The position numbers and the translations under genes were made by a program. The notes beneath the pieces are model-generated. The model made no database searches. It saw only the letters and a program-made list of their open reading frames with translations, and was not told where the DNA came from. From assembly GCA_035048495.1 (NCBI GenBank), contig CM068547.1, forward strand, positions 24,187,913-24,251,912: a stretch of 64,000 nt of DNA. The letters are read 5' to 3'. Below, piece after piece: positions 25,817-37,740 of the stretch. Source of the DNA: Euptelea pleiosperma (lineage: Eukaryota > Streptophyta > Magnoliopsida > Ranunculales > Eupteleaceae). Positions within the stretch are counted from its first letter, which is position 1. The number at the start of each line of letters is the position of its first letter.

Positions 25817-26445
25817 CCTAACCAAAATCGACCCATACTCGAATCGAATCTAACCCAATAACCTGACCTGTCATCCCAATCCATTGACCAAACCCAGTTT
25901 GATCGAGTCATGGTCCATTGGCCGAGTCAACTCGGTCTAAGTTGACTTTGACTAAACCGAGTTGAGTACCATTTATATGTCCAACTTATTTTGGCCATAA
26001 AAAGTTTATTTTGAGTCCGATTTAAGCACGTAAATATCCTATTTCAAGTATTTTTCAAGATCTACGTAATGGAATAGATATTGAAACTATCTGAAAATAA
26101 TTCATGATGATTATTTATAGTTATTGAAGATACTCTTATTGGGAGAATATGTCTATATTATCTTCGATATTAATCAATATTATCTTATACATTGCATAAT
26201 TGGCTGAACTTAGGTGTAGGTAAATGCACACTTATATTCCAAAATTAGCAATCAATCAAATGAAGAGTAACTGTTCTTCAAATTTAGAGAATAACATATG
26301 TGCGCATGTACACACACCTAAGAACATTAATATCGATGATAGGTTTAGATGTATTAGGGTATAGGTCTTGCTTATATGGGTTTAGGCAGACCATTCAAGT
26401 GATCGTTTAAGAAAACATAATGGAAATTGAATGATACCCAGCCCA
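25817..26445 (+). other. Copia-1 leader, middle part
   Basis: Non-coding. It contains 'cagcccaaaggt', a phrase that recurs in the leader on the far side of the nest (36495-36660). It ends with the AAGGT duplication of the B2 LTR. Confidence 0.5.
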
Positions 26446-27383
26446 AAGGTTGAAATAACAACCGGTCCGTTCTCTTTAATCCAATATACCTAGAAGGGGG
26501 AGGGGTTGATTAGGTATTTAAAATTAATTAAACCTAAACAGTTTTACTGGTCTATGGTAAGGAATAAAATCGCATGCCTTAGTTATTTGATAAAGGATTA
26601 TCACAACTGACTAAAATCGAATATACCTCCGTGGTATATTTTTTTTTCGTCATTTGGTCTAATCAATATAGATAGCGGAATACAAACAAACAATCACACA
26701 AGACAAGAGATTTTTACGTAGAAACCTTAGCCAAGGAAAAACCATAGGACCACGTCAAGAAGGAAAGTATCACTAATTGGAAAGCTAAATGAAACAAAAG
26801 TTACCTACACAGCACCGTTGCAAATACAACTTTAAACCTTAGCCAAGGTCTATTGTCGATACATCCACATCCTCTGAATCAATCCAACGAGTCCACACAC
26901 GCCCTCCCAGCCAAGAAGCCTTGTCCGCTTGTTCGATTTGGTACACCCCAAACCTACCATCGATAAGCCACTCCGATCTTAATTCTCAAATATCTAAGTG
27001 GAAGACCTAAGCTGAGGAATGGATCAAGCACTTGACTTTGATCAAGAAGAGAACAAGCTCACAAGATATTTATAAGAAATAGGCTTCTCGCTCTTCGAAT
27101 GGACACTCTAATAAATAAACATTTCTTCTCTCTATTCAATGTGTATAGAAGTCTAGAAGTGTATTTAGAGAAGTTATAGAAGGGTTGTATTTATAGAATT
27201 CGTGACCTTGAGTTTTGTAGATCGTGGGAGAGTGGAAACTAGAATTTTGGATCTGAAAAAGATGCAATCCGTGTGAAGTCCAATCAATTGTATTCTGGGT
27301 CCAATCGATTGGGTTTAGGGTTCAATCGATTGGCCTTATACTGATGCCTTTTTCTTTCGTAAATCCAATCGATTGTACATAGT

Positions 27384-29164
27384 TGATACCTGGATTATCC
27401 TGTCGTTAATAGAACGACCCAAGTGTCAACTTGATTTGTAATTAATCCGAGACTCTTGATCTATAAAATTTAGCAAGTTTGCACAGTGGTTCGTGTCGGA
27501 TGTCGATCCGCACTCAATGTTAGGGGTTAGCGCAGGTAAAGAACACTTAAAATGACAAAAAGTTTGTAAAGAATCTAATGGAAGGGGTGAGAATGGTGAA
27601 GTGATTCAAAATATGCTTTTCTTAGTGATTTTTGGAATCTATCACAACTAATTACTGTAAATGAAAGAGAACAAAACCAAACTCCGAATTCATTAATAAT
27701 AGAAAATTTGTGAATTAGAATGCTTGAACCCAAATTACTAAATGAAACAAACTATATTGTCCTAAAAAGAAAGATAGAGAAGAAATGAAAGAGAAAATCA
27801 GTTAAGAAAACTCGAGAAAAGAAACATAGAAGATTAGAGAGATAAAAGAAGAAAAACTAGTGAGAGAAAGCTTGTTCTAGAAAGAGAACAAGATTGAGAG
27901 AGGAAGGATTTACCTTAGAGAGAGGTGAGATGAAGATAGAAAATTGAAAGAGAAAATTTCTCACCAAATGTATGGCCAGCCACGTGTAGGAGTTGCACCA
28001 AAATGAGGGTCGATGTATCTTGATGGAAGGCACACATGGAGATGGAAGGCACACATGGATCTGTCCGGCTTTAATGGTTATGATGAAATGGTGGTGCAGC
28101 GATGACGGGCAGCATGTCGTGGTGGGGATATGTAGCAGGCTGGTGGTGAGGCTGTGGTAGTGAAGGGTATGGACTGTAGGTCATGGTAGGAGTGTGGAGA
28201 TCCTGGCAGTTTTGGTGAAGGGTTGCTGCAAGGAGGTTGGAAGAATGTGGTGTGTGCACGGCGATGCAAGGGAAACTTGGAAGAAGAGTAGCAATTGGTG
28301 GAGTTTTCTTGCTAGTTTGGTCAAGAATGGTGGTGATGGTGGTTGTGGAGATGGTGATTATGGTGAACTAAGGAAAGGAGAAAGGTTAGAGAAGGGATAG
28401 AAATAAGATGAGGAGGGGATGATTAGACATGAAAGGTAGAGATGAAGAATGCCTTGAGAGGGGTCTTGTATTTATAGTTGAAGATTTGTTTGGCTTCTCC
28501 ATTCAAATTCTTCTACTTGTCACCTTTTCATGCTACTTATGACAAGTGTCTAGACACTTGTAGAAATCTCATTTCATCTCATCTTCTTTTGACAAGTGTC
28601 TATGACAAGTGCCTAGACACTTGTAGAAATCTCATTTCATCTCATCTTCTTTTGACAAGTGCCTAGACACTTTTAGAAATCTCATTTCATCTCATCTTCT
28701 TTTGACAAGTGTCTAGACACTTGTAGAAATCTCATCTCATCTTCTTTTGACAAGTGGCATGTAATCCACCATCCATATTAAGCTACTCTTTGGCCCATCT
28801 TTGGTCCATCTTTCTGGTCCATGTGTCACATCTTTAGCCCATCTTTGTGGTCCATCTTGCTGGTCCATATGTCACATCTTTGGCCCATCTTTGTGGTCCA
28901 TCTTACTGGTCCATATGTCACATCTTTTCGGGTTTCCTGCAAAGAAAAGTGCGTAGTGAGACTTTACCAAAATGTTTTCATATCTAGATTTTCAAAAATG
29001 TATTTAATGCATGCAAATATACCATTTAGTCGAGAAAAGTGTGTTCTACATAACAAATGAGACTCTTACGTAGAAATGTCGACAAATAAAGCAGTTTTAC
29101 ATAGGAGAGTGTGATAACGCTTAGAGGATAATAGTAGAAAATACACACTTTTAAGTGAATATCA
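27384..29164 (-). repeat. Athila-like LTR (3' LTR of minus-strand element)
   Basis: Minus-strand start TGATATTCACTTAAAAGTG, end GGTATCA. On plus it is preceded by ATAGT inside the B LTR and followed by CAACCCCCAACC (a polypurine tract on minus). It belongs to the same superfamily of LTRs as family A (shared head and TCGGATGTCGATCC tail) but with a different terminus. It is nearly identical to 34045-35765. Confidence 0.8.
28541..28757. repeat. Tandem array with a 20-bp palindrome
   Basis: Units of about 50 bp, each with ACAAGTGTCTAGACACTTGT (a perfect palindrome) followed by 'agaaatctcatttcatctc'. About four units, one with a partial internal duplication. A second array of ~45-bp 'ggtccatctttggccc' units follows to about 28925. 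Confidence 0.88.
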
Positions 29165-32100
29165 CAACCCCCAACCAGCATATTGCCAATCCTTGGCAAT
29201 TAGTGCGAAAATAATGAGCTTAAAAGGGTTATGCACATGCTGCATACTTTTTTTCATATCGACTTAGGAAAAATACCGTTCGTCAAATTATCGACTGGAT
29301 ACAAAAAATAGTTACAAGCTAGCAAAGAGTTGGTAGGTTCTAGTGGGACTACAAAGTGATAATCAGATTCAGAATAGTCAGACTCCGTGTATGTGCTCAA
29401 CATTCTCATCTATCCAACAGTAAAGATTTTTAGATCACCTATAAGTCTGTATGCCTTGACCTCAAATTTCACTTGTAAAACTCTCATAAATGAATCACTC
29501 GTCAGCGGTTTATTTCTTTTCTCTCAAGTTATATGTGAGGAGATGTTATGAAAGCAAATATCTCACATATGTCCTATTTGAAGGAAGGACATCTTTAGAA
29601 ACAGAAGATCACATGATTGGAATATCACTTCACTTGGGAACGTCAGATCAAACTCTATAGCTTCTCTTTCTCTAATCTTCACATTTTATGATCGTGCTTG
29701 TAAGGAATATTTTCATATTCAATTTGGCAAAGATTCTGTTTGACATAAAAACATTCTTGTAACCGTTCCTACGAGCACTAGTGTACTGTGAAGATGTCGT
29801 GGTACGCATACTTCGCCAACTACGTGAAGACTAAAAGATAGAGACAACAAGAATCAGACGGTTGATGACAGGAGTCATCTGAGTAACTGTCGATTTGTCA
29901 GTTAAAGATCGTGTACGCTCGATTAGGAAGGTAAGTGACTTAGTGGCCATAGGAGTTGTTTAAAATAAATAAAATATAATGGTCAAACTTAGTCATTGAA
30001 AAGACCCGAGTCCAAGTCAATTATATTGACTAATGGGATAGTCCAATCGATTGGACATGTATTCCCAATCGATTGGACATAGCCCAATCAATTGGAGACA
30101 CTGTGTAATCGATTGGAGACTACGAGGCAAAAACTTATCTGAGCACAATCGATTGGAGACTCTGTGGAATCAATTGGAGCTTTCGGGATAGAAATCTTTC
30201 TGAGTACAATCGATTGGAGACTCTGTGTAATCGATTGGAGTCTTCAGGATAGAAAGTTATATATGTCAAATCGATTGGAGAACCCTGTGCAATCAATTAG
30301 TACCTTCGAAACAGAAAACTTATTGAGCCCAATCGATTGGACACTTATCCCCAATCGATTGGACCAAGAGTATAATCGATTGGACCTTGAACAAAATTGG
30401 TCTTTCTCATATTCGAAATTCTAAGTTCCATCATCCCACGTTCCACACGACTTAGGGTCTTGGAATTCTATAAATAGAACCTTTCTATGCCTTCTCTAAA
30501 CACACACAGAGACATAAAGTGACTCAATCTTCAAGAGAGAGAAGCAAAGGCTTTATTTATTAGAGTGTCCATTCAAAGAGCAAGAAGCTTGTTTTCCATT
30601 CACATCTTGTGAGCTTGTTCTCTTCTTGATCATAGTCAAGAGCTTGATCCTTTACTCAGCTTAGGTTTTCCACTTCTATATTCAACCTAGTAAGCCTGAG
30701 TGTACCAATGTGACTCAACACCTTTTGAGCAACTTGGGGTTCAGGGTGTACTGAATCATTCACCTTCTGCAAAGGCATGAGTGTTGAGAATTAAGATCGG
30801 AGGAGCCGATCGACAGTAGGTTTGGGGTGTACCAAACTGAACAAGCAGATAAGGCTTCTTGGCTGGAAGGGCACACATGGATTCGTGGCGTTGATTCAGA
30901 GGTCGTGGAAGCATCAACAGTAGGCCTTGGCTAAGGTTAGAAGCTGTATTTGCAATGGTGCTACGTAGGTAACCTTTGTTTCGTTTAACTTTTCAGTTAG
31001 TGATACTTTCCGTCTGGACGTGGTCCCGTGGTTTTTCCTTGGCTAAGGATTTCACGTAAAAATATCTTGTCTTGTGTGATTGTTTGTTTGTATTTTGCAA
31101 TCTATCTTAATTAGATCAAACGATAAAAAGATAATATACCACGAAGGTATATTTGATTTGAGTCGGTTGTGATAATCTTTTATCAAACAACCAAGGCATG
31201 CAATTTTATTCTCTTACCATCGACCACTAAAATTGTGTAGGTATAATTAATTCTAAATACCTAATCAACCCCCCCCCTTCTAGGTATATTGAGTTAAAGA
31301 AAACGGACCGGTGAAATTTCAGTGCTATCCTAGAATCAAGTAGGACTTTCTTGGGTTGTAATGAGGCTTAGGTTATGTGTAGAAAAATAAGGGGATACAA
31401 GATTTCAAAGATTTTGAGAGGATATCTCTATTTTCTTGTATTTTTTTTCTACGGTGTAGTACTATTATCTGGTTCTTTTCTTTCTTTTGTATTTTTCTCT
31501 ATTTCTAATTTTTCTGAGACTGCTCATTTTATTTATCAGCTCTTTTTCATACTTTCTTTCCATATTTTTTAGCTTGAACTACTTTCTTTTTCTTTTGATT
31601 TTTTCTTTTCTCGGTACACCCATATCAATTATTCTTCTATCTCAAAAGTAGGGTAGCTAGTCATATTCGTAGCTGGACTGGGTTTTAGGTTGATGGGCTT
31701 AACAAGAAAAGGCTTTTATAGAAAAGGTTCAAAGGGTTTCTAGTAAAGTATAGTTCAGGTGAGTAAAAAGGCTGAATGGTTCAAAAAAAATGGCCTAAAT
31801 TATTTTCTAGGGTTTGCACTTTCATTTATACTGTCTTGACTAGATACAGAGAAGGTTCTATCGTAGTAATCTAATTTTGATGTCGTTCCGAGTTCCATGA
31901 TCAAATGAAAGAGTAATGAGATCTCTCAATGAATATTGTGCGAACAAAGAAATGGTGAGTCATCTTGTGACTCAAATTTGTTGTATAACCCTCTAAAATA
32001 ATTAAAGGCTCGAAAGCTCACTGGGTTAGGTCTCCACAATTATTCTCACAGGATCTTTAGAGTTTCTAAACTTAGGATGAATCTGATGTTGAATGTGTAC

Positions 32101-32654
32101 AATCTGTGCTGAGTTTGAGTTTTTCTAAGTGTCTGACATCACCGTAGTACAGCTTGACTTGAATTGAACTCAAAGCTAACGGGTAACACGTTTAAAGATG
32201 TCATCCTCAATACTGACTTAACGGCAATTTTTAGTTAATAAAAGTCAGGGTATTTGACACATTTTTGAAATTCTAGAAAAACTTTGGAGAACATCGAAAA
32301 TCATCAAAAAATATTTTTTATCAAAATGAATACATGAGTTTTGGTAAATACCCACTCCCAACCAAAATATAGCACCGTCCTCGGTGCTCTGACCAGGACA
32401 AAAAATGAGGAAATAACGATACTGATACAAGGGTCTAGGGAGGATGTTATCAATGGGGCATGAAATGAATACTGTCGAGTTTCAGATGATTTTCAGCTGG
32501 TTGTACCTGTAGGACATAAAATATGCATACGACTCATGTAACGAGGGAATCTCGGAATTGCCTTTCCGAAAGCGCTAAGTTTTACGTCTTCAACCAGACA
32601 CAATGGAGGTGATAAGCACCCCCAACCAAAGTTGAGCACAGGAGACTGAGAGGA
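29165..32654 (-). other. 3' non-coding region of the minus-strand Athila element
   Basis: Sequence between integrase and 3' LTR, interrupted by B3 at 29699-31321. It matches the 49127-51060 region of the full-length element in many phrases (e.g. 'tcactgggttaga', 'cagcaccgtcctcg'). No gene was recognised; frames at 31375-31572 and 32245-32430 are not coding. Confidence 0.7.
29699..31321 (+). mobile_element. Solo LTR, family B (copy B3)
   Basis: TGTAAGGAATATTTTC...GGTGAAATTTCA, 1,623 bp, flanked by GTGCT on both sides (29694-29698, 31322-31326). About 13 AATCGATTGG or AATCAATTGG words stand at 30040-30380, ahead of TATA box TCTATAAATAG (30466-30476). It inserted into the Athila 3' region. Confidence 0.88.
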
Positions 32655-33545
32655 TCATAAGTCGACATAGACAAGATCGATGAGATCGATCTCAGAAGTC
32701 TGTAGAAACAAGACGTCAAGTTCATGGAAGTGCTTTAGACGTTGGCCATTGACCTGGAAAGAGGAGCAATCCATTGGATCTTCAATAGTGATAGCCCCGA
32801 AGGGTTGTACTGTTGTGATAGTGTAGGGACCAGTCCATCTAGACTTCAGTTTCCCAGGGAAGAGGTGAAGACATGAGTTATACAGAAGGACCTTCTGTCC
32901 AAGGGTGAATTCTTTGCGAAGAATGCTCTTATCATGTATCGACTTCATTTTAGCTTTGTAATTTGTGGACAAGTTGTAGGCATCATTTCTGAGTTCTTCT
33001 AACTCATTCAGCTGAAGTTTCCTTTCTACTCCTGCGGTTTCTAGGTCGAAGTTGAGCTTCTTAATGGCCCAGAGGGCATGATGTTCAATTTCTATCGGGA
33101 GATGACAAGGTTTTCCAAAGACCAGATGATAGGGAGACATATTGAGTGGGATCTTGTATGCGGTTCGGTATGCCCATAGAGCATTAATGAGATGCCTAGA
33201 CCAGTATTTACGTGTAGTATTGACTGTCTTTTCCAAGATTTGCTTGATCTGACGATTAGAAACCTCAACTTGACCACTAGTCTGCGGATGGTAAGCTAGG
33301 GCTACTTTATGAGTGACCCCATACTTCTTCATCAGTTTTTCAAATATCCGATTGCAGAAATGGGTGCCTCCATCACTAATGATTGCTTTGGGGGCACCGA
33401 ACCGGGCGAAGATGTATTCATTAAGAAATTTGACTACCACTTTGTGGTCATTGGTCTTAGTGGGAATGGCTTCAATCCATTTGGAGACATAGTCAACTGC
33501 AAGGAGAATGTACTCAAAATAGTAAGAAACTGGGAAGGGTCCCAT
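32655..33545 (-). pseudogene. Athila-type Gypsy integrase, 5'-truncated
   Basis: 296 open codons on minus. The frame starts inside the integrase core at [20 protein letters not shown] and runs through [10 protein letters not shown] (second catalytic Asp), [14 protein letters not shown] (catalytic Glu), [54 protein letters not shown] and [16 protein letters not shown]. This ordered set is typical of Athila/Tat integrases and their C-terminal domain. The first catalytic Asp, usually in a WG(I/V)DFMGPF context, is missing because the sequence changes to family B DNA at about 33555; just before it reads GWSGFMGPF. So the protein cannot be a working integrase, although its remaining frame is unbroken. 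That points to recent truncation. Reverse transcriptase, protease and gag of this element are absent. Confidence 0.9.
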
Positions 33546-33554
33546 GAAGCCACT

Positions 33555-34044
33555 CCAGCCTTTGCCAAAGTGAATGATTCAGTACACCCTGAACCCTAGA
33601 TTGCTCAAAGGTGTTGAGTCATACTGGTACACTCGGGCTACTAGGTCAAATATCTAAGTGGAAGACCTAAGGTGAGGAATGGATCAAGCACTTGGCTTTG
33701 ATCAAGAAGAGGAACAAGCTCACAAGATATTTATAAGAAATAAGCTTCTCAGTCTTCGAAGGGACACTTTAATAAATAAACCTTTCTTTTCTCTATTCAA
33801 TGTGTATAGAAGTCTAGAAGTGTATTTAGAGAAGTCATAGAAGGGTTGTATTTATAGAATTCATGACCTTGAGTCTTGTAGATCGTGGGAGAGTGGAAAC
33901 TAGAATTTTGGATCTGAGAAAGACTCAATCCGCGTGAAATCCAATCAATTGTACTCTGGGTCCAATCGATTGGGTTTAGGGTCCAATCGATTGGCCTTGC
34001 ACAGATGCCTTTTTCTTTTGTAAATCCAATCGATTGTACATAGT
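33555..34044 (-). repeat. Second copy of the family B left part
   Basis: Begins abruptly after integrase code and matches 26900-27383 closely, down to the same ATAGT junction with an Athila LTR. It is a duplicated junction, not a separate B insertion. Confidence 0.75.
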
Positions 34045-35765
34045 TGATACTTGGATTATCCTGTCGTTGATAGAATGACCCAAGTGTCAACTTGATTTGT
34101 AATTAATCTGAGACTCTTGATCTATAAAATTTAGCAAGTTTGCACAGTGGTTCGTGTCAGATGTCGATTCGCACTCAATGTTAGGGGTAAGCGCAGGTAA
34201 AGAACACTTAAAATGACATAAAGTTTGTAAAGAATCTAATGGAAGGGGTGAGAATGGTGAAGTGATTCAAAATATGCTTTTCTTAGTGATTTTTAGAATC
34301 TATCACAACTAATTACTGTAAATGAAAAAGAACAAAACCAAACTCCGAATTCATTAATAATAGAAAATTTATGAATTACAATGCTTGAACCCAAATTACT
34401 AAATGAAACAAACTACATTGTCCTAGAAAGAAAGATAGAGAAGAAATGAAAGAGAAAATCAGTTTAGAAAACTCGAGAAAAGAAACATAGAAGATTAAAG
34501 AGATAAAGGAAGAAAAACTAGTGAGAGAAAGCTTGTTCTAGAAAGAGAACAAGATTGAGAGAGGAAGGATTTACCTTAGAGAGAGGTGAGATGAAGATAG
34601 AAAATTGAAAGAGGAAATTTCTCACCAAGTGTATGGCCAGCCACGTGTAGGAGTTGCACCAAAATGAGGGTCGATGTATCTCGATGGAAGGCACACATGG
34701 AGATGGAAGGCACACATGGATCTGTCTGGCTTTAATGGTTATGATGAAATGGTGGTGCAGCGATGACGGGCAGCATGTCGTCGTGGGGATATGTAGCAGG
34801 CTGGTGGTGAGGCTGTGGTAGTGAAGGGTATGGACTGTAGGTCGTGGTAGGAGTGTGGAGATCCTGGCAGTTTTGGTGAAGGGTTGCTGCAAGGAGGTTG
34901 GAAGAATGTGGTGTGTGCACAGTGATGCAAGGGAAACTTGAGAAGAAGAGTAGCAATTGGTGGAGTTTTCTTGCTGGTTTGGTCAAGAATGGTGGTGACG
35001 GTGGTTGTGGAGATGGAAATTATGGAGATGGTGATTATGGTGAACTAAGGAAAGGAGAAAGGTTAGAGAAGGGATAGAAATGAGATGAGGAGGGGATGAT
35101 TAGACATGAAAGGTAGAGATGAAGAATGCTTTGAGAGGGGTCTTGTATTTATAGTTGAAGATTTGTTTGGCTTCTCCATTCAAATTCTTCCACTTGTCAC
35201 CTTTTCATGCTACTTATGACAGACACTTGTAGAAATCTCATTTCATCTCATCTTCTTTTGACAAGCATCTAGACACTTGTAAACATCTCATCTTTTTTTG
35301 ACAAGTGTCTAGACACTTGTAGAAATCTCATTTCATTTCATCGACTTTTGACAAGTGTCTAGACACTTGTAGAAATCTCATCTCATCTTCTTTTGACAAG
35401 TGGCATGTAATCGACCATCCATATTAAGTTACTCTTTGGCCCATCTTTGGTCCATCTTGCTGGTCCATATTTCACATCTTTGGCCCATCTTTGTGGTCCA
35501 TCTTGCTGGTCCATATGTCACATCTTTTCGGGTTTCTTGCAAGAGAAAAGCACATAGTGAGACTTTATCAAAACGTCTTCATATCTAGATTTTCAAAAAT
35601 ATGTTTAATGCATGCAAATATACCATTTCGTCCAGAAAAGTGTGTTCTACGTAACGAATGAGACTCTTACGTAAAAACATCGACAAATAAAGCAATTTTA
35701 CGTAGGAGAGTATGATAACGCTTAGAGGATAATAGTGGAAAATACACACTTTTAAGCAAATATCA
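34045..35765 (-). repeat. Athila-like LTR flanked by ATAGT
   Basis: TGATACTTGG...GCAAATATCA on plus, with ATAGT on both sides (34040-34044, 35766-35770). It is nearly identical to 27384-29164. The perfect duplication shows where the Athila element entered the B LTR. Confidence 0.85.
35218..35400. repeat. Tandem array with the 20-bp palindrome, second copy
   Basis: Counterpart of 28541-28757 with fewer complete units and different truncations, so repeat number changed after the two LTR copies separated. Confidence 0.85.
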
Positions 35766-36357
35766 ATAGTCCAATCGATCGAACTTAAATAAGTTTCTGT
35801 CCTGTAGGCTCCAATCGATTTTATAGAGGTCTCCAATCGATTGGGCTCTGATCATGTTCTGTCTCGTAGACTCCATTCGATTATACAGATGTCTCCAATC
35901 GATTGGGCTCTGATCATGTTCTGTCTCGTAGACTCCAATCAATTTTATAGAGGTCTCTAATTGATTGGGCTTTGTCTAATCGAATGGCCCAAATAGTCTA
36001 ATCGATTGGACTTTCTCAGAAGTCAATAACTTGACTATGACTCGGGCCTGTCCAATGACTAGGTTTGACCATTATATTTTATTCATTAAAACCTATTCCT
36101 ATGGCTATTAAGATACTTACCTTCCTAAGCGAGCGTACATGATCTATAACTCACAAATGGACAGTTACTTAGATGACTCATGTCGTCAACCGTCTGATCC
36201 TTGCTGTCTCTGTCTTATAGTCTTCACGTAGTCAACGAAGTATGCGTACCACAGCATCTTCCCACTACACTAGTGCTCGTACGAACGATTACAAGAATAT
36301 TTTTATGTCATACAGAATCTTTGCCAAATTAAATATGAAAATATTTTTTATAAAGGT

Positions 36358-36837
36358 GACCGTTCTTTAGAAGTCATGGGTTCTTAAATGTTGATGACTA
36401 TAGAATCTCATTAAGACCACTACATAACACTCATTTGAATGAAATCTCTATCTTCTACCCAAAGGTAATGGGGTGATATTCATGTGAACGAAGTGAGTAG
36501 AATATCCACTAATGCGAAAAGAGAGATAGATAACCCTCTAGCCCAAAGGTGTGGATAGTGTCTAGATCAAACTAGAACATAAATGGCTAGGTCTATACGC
36601 GTTCTCTAAAGTGAAGCTTGGGAGGCATAAGGCATATCAAGATTACTGCCCAAAGGTGTCTCTTGATGATGCACCTTGTTTGTACTCGCAGAGTGAAAAG
36701 TTTCACATAAGTAAAACACTCTGAACCAATTCGACCAAAACTCTTGGTACGAATTGATATTAAATCCCAAGACATCTATAATAACATTTGACCAAGTCTC
36801 GTTGTAGCTATAAATAGGTCAGTGATTCAAAAAATTC
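36358..36837 (+). other. Copia-1 leader, right part
   Basis: Leader upstream of gag with repeated 'cccaaaggt' phrases (36458, 36541, 36652) and a 'gctataaatagg' box at 36808-36819. No ORF with motifs. Confidence 0.55.
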
Positions 36838-37740
36838 TTGCAGGGATTGAGCCTTTGAGCGGCTCTAATTACTCATCCTGGAGGATGAGCATTGACATCA
36901 TGCTGGGTTGCATGGATTTTGACTTTGTCCTCTTTGAGGACAAACTGCCAATTCCATCTCCAGAATCTACGAAATTGGCTTAGGCCCATTTTGCTAAATG
37001 GAAAAAGGTAGACCGACTAGCAAAGATGATTATTCGAGCTTCTATCAATGAGCCTTCTGATGTGGTATTGAGATCACCAACACAACTAAAGAATTGCTCA
37101 TTATGATTAAGAAGCCATTTGTAGGATCCAAGAAGTCATTGTAGTATGATTGCTTGGGCTAGCTAATGAACATGAAACATCATGGAAATGGAAGCATGCG
37201 AGAGCACATACTGAAGATGTCAAAGCTGGTTGTTGGTCTTTGTGAGCATGGGATTAAATTTGAGGATGACCTCCTAGTGCATATGGTAGTTTTGTCTTTA
37301 CCTAGATCATATGACACCTTTAAAGTGAACTATAACGCATAAAAGACAAAGTGGGATTTGCATCAACTTATCATTATGTGTGTGACTGAAGAAGACAAAT
37401 TGAGAGGTTACAAGGTTGAGTCAACACATTTCGTTGTTCACCCAAGTAGAAAGAAGAATTTCAAGAACGGGGGATTCAAGAAGAGTAGTGGTATCAAGAG
37501 TTTCAAGCAAGTGAATTGACACAAGGGCTTCAAGCATCAGAATACGCACAAGGGAAAGGCATTTGTAGTGAGAGTAGTAGCGACAAGCATAGAGACTTGG
37601 AAATTAGAAGATGAGGAATACTAGTTTTTCAAGAAGAATGGACATGTGAAGAAAGACTGCTTTGGTTTTAAGAATTGGTTGCAGAAGAACCAAGGAGGGG
37701 TTCATCAACAGGAGAGGAATACCGGAGAATAGTTTTCTCT
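36838..37740 (+). pseudogene. Copia-1 gag (decayed)
   Basis: Reads GIEPLSGSNYSSWRMSIDIM, a stop, FAKWKKVDRLAKMIIRASI, then MNMKHHGNGSMREHILKMSK, DDLLVHMVVLSLPRSYDTFK and TEEDKLRGYK. These are the successive parts of a Copia UBN2-type gag (nucleocapsid polyprotein). Near 37618-37680 it reads FFKKNGHVKKDCFGFKNW, a damaged CCHC zinc knuckle with the first Cys lost. Stops at about 36978, 37341 and 37620 show it is dead. Confidence 0.85.

Larger units (their letters stand above)
26451..36352 (-). mobile_element. Family B solo LTR (copy B2), split by a nested Athila complex
   Basis: On plus it opens TGAAATAACAACCGGTCC and closes GAAAATATTTTTTATA, the reverse of B termini (the outer TG has become TA). 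AAGGT flanks it (26446-26450, 36353-36357). Its own sequence is 26451-27383 and 35766-36352. Between these lie Athila LTRs, integrase, another B LTR and a second copy of the B left part (about 33560-34044). AATCGATTGG palindromes occur at 27285-27380 and 35770-36010. Confidence 0.8.

Noticed and set aside
28541..28757. CRISPR-like direct repeats
   Set aside because: The units are contiguous tandem DNA with no unique spacers, and the context is a plant LTR.
33309..33599. Plus-strand frame opposite the integrase
   Set aside because: Antisense shadow of the integrase code.
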